From: Hahellaceae bacterium
Lineage (GTDB): Bacteria; Pseudomonadota; Gammaproteobacteria; Pseudomonadales; Oleiphilaceae
Length of the DNA stretch: 17,028 bases
NCBI GenBank assembly: GCA_016716085.1
Contig: JADJWY010000017.1
Span: forward strand, 1 to 17,028
Reading direction: 5' to 3'
Shown here: one piece after another, positions 13,689 through 17,028 of the stretch
Position numbering within the stretch: position 1 is the stretch's first letter
Layout: each line of letters begins with the position of its first letter
Translations under genes and position numbers: made by a program
The notes under the pieces: model-generated
What the model was told of the DNA's origin: nothing
The model's database searches: none
What the model saw: the letters and a program-made list of their open reading frames with translations, nothing else

Positions 13689-13928
13689 ATGTGTATTCCT
13701 GCTCGTTTCGCACCGATTCTATTCAGCGCCTTGCTTTCCGCGATCATGGTCAGCATCGTCTCTGCATTTGTCCTGGTAAACACGCAAGGGTTTAACTCCG
13801 GGCTTCCTTCGCAGTGGCTGCGAAGCTGCGTCACGATCTGGCCGGTGGCTTTCCCGACGGTAGCAATCGTGGCGCCATGGGTTCGGCAGATCGTTGGTCG
13901 TATCACCGCCCAGCAGACACCGTCCTGA
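13689..13928 (+). CDS. DUF2798-family small membrane protein
   Basis: This 79-residue protein has two hydrophobic helices, at about residues 8-30 (ILFSALLSAIMVSIVSAFV) and 46-68 (CVTIWPVAFPTVAIVAPWV). These are separated by a short polar turn and followed by VRQIVGRIT, the arrangement of DUF2798 two-helix proteins. AGGAG six bases before ATG 13689 supports the start. It lies downstream of the DUF2938 gene in the same orientation and is presumably co-expressed. Its function is unknown. Confidence 0.8.
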   Translation: MCIPARFAPILFSALLSAIMVSIVSAFVLVNTQGFNSGLPSQWLRSCVTIWPVAFPTVAIVAPWVRQIVGRITAQQTPS

Positions 13929-14060
13929 ATCTTTGACGTACAGTGTCGACTGTAGCGGAGGGGGGCATTGTTCACTTTGGCTTGCGTATCCGCGGTCTCA
14001 CATAACGAGATCCCGCTTCGGATGCTGACCAGGACCCTCTGCAGTCAAAATATGATGATG

Positions 14061-14088
14061 ACCAAGGGCCTGGAGCCAGGCCCTTGGT
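14061..14088. terminator. Strong hairpin terminator between convergent genes
   Basis: ACCAAGGGCCTGG (14061-14073) pairs perfectly over 13 bp with CCAGGCCCTTGGT (14076-14088). It lies 19 bases after the end of the Tat-leader peptide gene on the minus strand, and downstream of the DUF2798 gene on the plus strand. On the minus strand it runs into CATCATCATATTTTG, a weak T-rich tail. Confidence 0.65.
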
Positions 14089-14106
14089 CGGGATGTGCAG
14101 GCGGGA

Positions 14107-14334
14107 TTAGAAAATATTCTTGAAGACGGACTTCAGTTTGGAGAAGAAGTTGAAGTGACCGTCTTTCTTCTTGTGGCCTTTGTAGCCATGGCCGTGATGA
14201 CCGCCATCGTGGGGCTTGTGGGGCGAGCCGGTGCCTGCGAGGGAGGGGGCGGCTTTGAGGGTCAAGATCACCGGCACGACGTACGCGGTTTTCTTAAGAA
14301 AGTCACGTCTGGATTTGTTTGTTGATTCGCTCAC
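14107..14334 (-). CDS. Small Tat-leader protein with His/Gly-rich tail
   Basis: This 75-residue protein begins MSESTNKSRRDFLKKTAYVV. The twin-arginine motif SRRDFLKK is followed by hydrophobic VVPVILTLKAAPSLAG, a typical Tat signal or anchor. The remaining 40 residues are rich in His, Gly and Lys (HKPHDGGHHGHGYKGHKKK), which suggests metal binding, and end in an amphipathic KLKSVFKNIF. The start is GTG 14334, supported by AGGCAGG upstream; a longer reading has no such site. Small proteins with this conserved leader and variable short tails occur in other proteobacteria, but I know no assigned function. It may be a periplasmic peptide or a modified-peptide precursor; both are speculation. Confidence 0.75.
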   Translation of the reverse strand: MSESTNKSRRDFLKKTAYVVPVILTLKAAPSLAGTGSPHKPHDGGHHGHGYKGHKKKDGHFNFFSKLKSVFKNIF

Positions 14335-14382
14335 GACTACCTGCCTCTGTTCCTCAATCACGCCGTGATATTGGAACACCAA

Positions 14383-14918
14383 CTTGTTTCTATTTAGCCA
14401 ATCTGTTGACCTTACAGATTGAACCCGCTCGTCCGAGTGAGAATCTGGATCCTAGGTAAATCTCACATGGACGCGCCAATTATATGACGCACATCACAGG
14501 ATGTCAATTTCTCGACGCGATCTTCGTGGTGTCGCCGCGCCCATTGCTGTTCTTGTAACTGAATGAATTAATTTGATAATTATGCGCTACTTGGCGGCGT
14601 GAATAGCGAGCGGGTTTTGGCCTGGGCGAAGGGATTTTTCAGGATCTGAGGTTTGTGCAAAAAATTTGCGCCGAGGTTTTATCCTCCCACCTCCTTATAT
14701 ATTTCAATTACGTGAGGATATGACTTCAAATTAGACATTGAGAGTCATGATGCAACTAAATGAATCTAAACAAGTTCAGTCGAGATGGGACTGTGCCGTC
14801 ATAGGCAGCAATTCAGGCGAGTAATTTACGTGATTAGTTCCCGGAACCCAGGATGGCGGAACCGGCGTGCGATGCCTACGGGGAGAAGCTTGAATAAGAC
14901 ACGCGATTCGCAGGGGGG
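14383..14918. other. Gene-poor 536-base region with a possible truncated coding remnant
   Basis: No complete gene is supported here. The stretch is AT-rich relative to both sides. Bases 14747-14824 (plus) encode 25 codons after a doubled ATG, ending RWDCAVIGSNSGE. This resembles the start of a dinucleotide-binding (GxGxxG) flavoprotein cut short by TAA. No similar frame continues downstream. It could be the relic of a lost gene divergent from the Tat-leader gene. Confidence 0.3.
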
Positions 14919-15344
14919 CTATTTGCGGACCTCGGCCTCGATATGCATGGATTCGTCGTTGCTGAAACGCAGTTCGATATCGACGTGGTCGCCTGCCTTC
15001 AGGGTCCTCTTTTTGTCCATCAGCATCAGGTGGTAACCACCCGGTTCGAGCTTGAGGCTCGAGTCGGCGTCGATGTGCAGGTGATCTTCCTTGCGCATGT
15101 GCATCATGCCGTCGTGCATCTCCGAGGCATGAATCTCGACTGCCCCGAAGTCATCGCTGGTGACGGACTCGAGCATGACGGTGGACTTGGAGTGGTTCTC
15201 TATGGTCAGGTAGCAGGCCAGGACTTTGGCGGTTGGTGGCGCCTCCGGTATCCACGCGTCCTCAATGGCGATGTCGCCGGCCCGACTTGGCGCGATCGCC
15301 AGGACCAGCAGACTGAACAGCGTGATGCGGATGGTGTTTTTCAT
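14919..15344 (-). CDS. PCu(A)C-family periplasmic copper chaperone
   Basis: This 141-residue exported protein has a signal peptide at residues 1-22 (MKNTIRITLFSLLVLAIAPSRAG). The mature part shows the exact copper motif H-x10-M-x21-H-x-M: H72, M83, H105 and M107. Extra Met and His residues lie between (EMHDGMMHM, HLH). PCu(A)C proteins bind Cu(I) in the periplasm and deliver it to the CuA/CuB sites of cytochrome oxidase together with SCO proteins. The gene follows the SCO gene by 15 bases on the same strand, a classic pair. Length is normal. Copper-level control is plausible but no operator is seen. Confidence 0.95.
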   Translation of the reverse strand: MKNTIRITLFSLLVLAIAPSRAGDIAIEDAWIPEAPPTAKVLACYLTIENHSKSTVMLESVTSDDFGAVEIHASEMHDGMMHMRKEDHLHIDADSSLKLEPGGYHLMLMDKKRTLKAGDHVDIELRFSNDESMHIEAEVRK

Positions 15345-15359
15345 GGGGTCTCCTCAGCG

Positions 15360-16073
15360 TTAATGGTGATCGCGCAGCTGTTCATAGATCCGGAGCGTGC
15401 GCGCGAGGTCGAAGGGCGGCAGCAGGGTCGCGACCAGCCGGCCTTGCGGATCAATGAACAGCAGACCGGAATAGTGATCGACGACATAGGCGTCGAGTAC
15501 GGGTTTATGCAGTACGTCGCGAATCGGTTCGCCGGTCTCGGGGCCGGCGTATCCGTAAGGAATGTCCAGCTCATGATTGAGACGTTGAAGCCGGTCGGGT
15601 TCGCCCGTCAGGCCCAGGAAGTCCGGATTAAAATACGTGACGTACGCCGCCAGTTGTTCCGTTGTGTCACGGAAAGGGTCGACGCTGATGAATACGAACC
15701 GGGCCGCTTGAGCAACCTCGGGTGAAAGCGCGGGTTGTTTGAAGAGGCGCGCCATCTCCGCCAGAGTTGTCGGACAGAAATCGGGGCAGGAGGTATAGCC
15801 GAAGGCCGCCAGGGTCCAGTGCCCGCGCAGGCGGTCATTCGCAAACGGTCGCCCGTGGTGATCGACGAGGTCAAATTTTGGCAACCTTTCCGGCGGGCTG
15901 AATACGGTCAGGCCCGGAAGGTCAATTTGCGGGGCGGGCGGGTTTCTGGCAAGGAAAATCCAGATGCCCGCGATCAGTTCGAGGACGACGATCGCGAGTA
16001 TGGCGATGAGTGCCCGGCGCCGCGTGCGGTGCGGCACAGGAGTGCTCCGGTATTCTGCGGCATCGGTGATCAT
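15360..16073 (-). CDS. SCO1/SenC-family copper chaperone / thiol-disulfide protein
   Basis: This 237-residue protein is anchored by one N-terminal membrane helix (residues 21-43) with Arg-rich cytoplasmic flank. The periplasmic thioredoxin-like domain carries C96-x3-C100 in TSCPDFCPT and H200 in VVDHYSG, the three Cu ligands of SCO proteins, and FISVDPFRDT typical of the family. SCO proteins insert copper into the CuA centre of cytochrome c oxidase. It is first gene of the operon with PCu(A)C. ATG 16073 has no strong ribosome-binding site. All key residues are intact. Confidence 0.95.
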   Translation of the reverse strand: MITDAAEYRSTPVPHRTRRRALIAILAIVVLELIAGIWIFLARNPPAPQIDLPGLTVFSPPERLPKFDLVDHHGRPFANDRLRGHWTLAAFGYTSCPDFCPTTLAEMARLFKQPALSPEVAQAARFVFISVDPFRDTTEQLAAYVTYFNPDFLGLTGEPDRLQRLNHELDIPYGYAGPETGEPIRDVLHKPVLDAYVVDHYSGLLFIDPQGRLVATLLPPFDLARTLRIYEQLRDHH

Positions 16074-16145
16074 GGCGACAGACGAAGAGGAAGGCTCATG
16101 CCATTATAGGCGGGTTACGTATGCCGAAGGATGCGACATTTTGCC

Positions 16146-16175
16146 GCGCCCCGCCATGCATCATGGGCCGGGCGC
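16146..16175. terminator. GC-rich hairpin after the GDT1 gene
   Basis: GCGCCCCGCC (16146-16155) and GGCCGGGCGC (16166-16175) pair at nine of ten positions around a 10-base loop. It begins 11 bases after the GDT1 stop on the minus strand. No T-tract follows. It probably ends the riboswitch-controlled transcript or separates it from the SCO operon. Confidence 0.4.
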
Positions 16176-16186
16176 AGCCGCACCAT

Positions 16187-16756
16187 TCAGTTCGCTACGT
16201 TTGCATTCATCAGAACTACTGCGCCCAGAACGATGAAGATCAGGGCGGCGGCTCCATGGATCAATGGCAACGGGAGTTTTCTCGTAATGGTTTCACCGAG
16301 CAGAACCGCGGGCACGTTTGCCAGCATCATCCCCAGGGTCGTGCCTGCCACGACGGCAGAATAGCCGGTGTATTGTGCCGCCAGGGCGACGGTGGCCACC
16401 TGGGTCTTGTCGCCCATCTCGGCCAGAAAAAACGCGACCACGGTGGTGGCGAAGACGCCCAGCTTGAGCGGTTTCTCCCCGGCATCGTCGAGTCGATCCG
16501 GGATCAGCATCCACAAGGCCATGCCGATGAACGAGATCCCGATGATCCAGCGCAGATTGTCGTAACCGATGTAGGCGGTGATCCAGGCGCCCAAAGCGGC
16601 GGCGGCCGCGTGATTGACGAGGGTGGCGCAGAGGATTCCGAGGATGATCGCGGTCGGTTGCCGGTACCGTGCGGCCAGCAGTATCGAAAGGAGCTGGGTC
16701 TTGTCACCCATTTCCGCCAGGGCAACGACCCCGGTTGAAACCAGGAATGCTTCCAT
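16187..16756 (-). CDS. TMEM165/GDT1 (UPF0016) family manganese/calcium exporter
   Basis: This 189-residue inner-membrane protein has about six segments. The hallmark E-x-G-D-K-T motif occurs twice, at residues 15-20 and again in the second half (FFLAEMGDKTQVATVAL), showing the internal duplication of the family. Bacterial members export Mn2+. ATG 16756 is chosen because GGAG lies seven bases before it and because the riboswitch expression platform acts on that site. A Mn-sensing yybP-ykoY leader directly upstream supports manganese export as the role. Confidence 0.93.
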   Translation of the reverse strand: MEAFLVSTGVVALAEMGDKTQLLSILLAARYRQPTAIILGILCATLVNHAAAAALGAWITAYIGYDNLRWIIGISFIGMALWMLIPDRLDDAGEKPLKLGVFATTVVAFFLAEMGDKTQVATVALAAQYTGYSAVVAGTTLGMMLANVPAVLLGETITRKLPLPLIHGAAALIFIVLGAVVLMNANVAN

Positions 16757-16759
16757 GAT

Positions 16760-16927
16760 TGTCTCCGGCCGGTTCGAGATCCAATGACTGCGCCGCCTCC
16801 CCGGCCATGCCGGAGACAGTGCAGTCAAAAGTCGCCAGATCCGGAAACCGTCGCACCATGCCCGCAGGGCAAGTCTGTTGATGCGAACCCCTCTCGTTCG
16901 GAGGGCGGCTACTCCCCAATGACGCGG
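16760..16927 (-). ncRNA. yybP-ykoY manganese riboswitch with visible expression platform
   Basis: Read on the minus strand, the leader starts TTGGGGAGTAGCCGCC (complement of 16903-16918) and continues with TTCGCATCAACAGACTTGCC (complement of 16868-16887). The GGGGAGTAGC and ATCAACA segments are the conserved parts of the yybP-ykoY Mn2+ aptamer. Downstream, TGTCTCCGGC (complement of 16809-16818) pairs perfectly with GCCGGAGACA (complement of 16760-16769), which contains the Shine-Dalgarno of the GDT1 gene. An alternative hairpin CTCCGGC-ATG-GCCGGGGAG can free it. This predicts translational ON-switching by Mn2+. Confidence 0.85.
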
Positions 16928-16930
16928 GTA

Positions 16931-16936
16931 ATTCTA
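16931..16936 (-). promoter_or_regulatory. Possible -10 element for the riboswitch transcript
   Basis: Minus-strand TAGAAT (complement of 16931-16936) lies just before the conserved start of the aptamer. The -35 is weak (CTTCTC). Position fits a transcript beginning at about 16924-16927. Confidence 0.4.
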
Positions 16937-16970
16937 ACGCACTCACGCGGCGAGGAGAAGCCCTCCGGCA

Positions 16971-17001
16971 TTGCGCCGGTGGCGCATGCTATGGGTATAA
17001 T
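16971..17001 (+). promoter_or_regulatory. Possible promoter for a gene beyond the right edge
   Basis: TTGCGC (16971-16976) and a perfect TATAAT (16996-17001) are 19 bases apart. The window ends with GTGGAGGG, which could be a ribosome-binding region for a plus-strand gene that starts outside. Confidence 0.45.
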
Positions 17002-17028
17002 CAGCCCAACGTCAACGAGCGTGGAGGG

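Noticed and set aside
14943..15725. Plus-strand 260-codon frame opposite PCu(A)C and SCO
   Set aside because: Both minus-strand genes have complete functional motifs, so the opposite frame is a shadow.

Overview
The window looks like a chromosomal segment of a gammaproteobacterium, or a close proteobacterial relative. The right part (about 10.4-17.0 kb) is visibly GC-rich. It carries typical proteobacterial housekeeping or accessory genes: an AGCS amino-acid symporter, a MerR-controlled DUF2938/DUF2798 pair, a Tat-leader peptide, a SCO/PCu(A)C copper-delivery pair, and a GDT1-type exporter behind a yybP-ykoY manganese riboswitch. The left part (57-7981) is clearly more AT-rich and is a mobile island placed at the 3' end of a tRNA-Arg gene. 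The species cannot be named from sequence alone.

Layout. (1) Bases 1-56 are the 3' part of a tRNA-Arg with anticodon ACG. The tRNA 3'-end sequence reappears as duplicates at 7955-7981 and, degraded, at 10084-10134, with a weaker possible trace at 9330-9347. These are the expected footprints of att-site duplication by successive insertions. (2) Bases 169-2628 hold a divergent XRE regulator, a PD-(D/E)XK nuclease-like protein and an RNase J-like beta-CASP metallo-beta-lactamase, arranged around a 20-bp perfect palindrome. I know no named system with this pair, and it is the best candidate here for an undescribed defence or conflict module. (3) Bases 2629-3072 have no gene but carry short direct repeats. 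(4) Bases 3073-4579 (minus strand) hold a tyrosine integrase preceded by a small unknown gene. (5) Bases 4814-7764 hold a strong promoter, a HigB-like toxin, a HigA-type antitoxin fused to an ImmA/IrrE metallopeptidase, a T4 'Beta protein' family gene and a small duplicated-repeat protein broken by a frameshift. (6) Bases 7982-9222 hold a cupin gene and a TetR/NemR-like regulator behind an 18-bp operator. (7) Bases 9486-9902 hold a small membrane protein. (8) The region from 10363 onward is the GC-rich conserved part.

How the genes work together. The left island seems to be a stack of tRNA-Arg insertions carrying two toxin/defence-type cassettes, each with its own regulator. On the right, the MerR protein probably controls its divergent membrane-protein neighbours through a 22-bp dyad lying in a 19-bp-spaced promoter. 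SCO and PCu(A)C form a two-gene operon for copper loading of cytochrome oxidase. The riboswitch leader of the GDT1 gene shows a visible 10-nt anti-Shine-Dalgarno/Shine-Dalgarno pairing.
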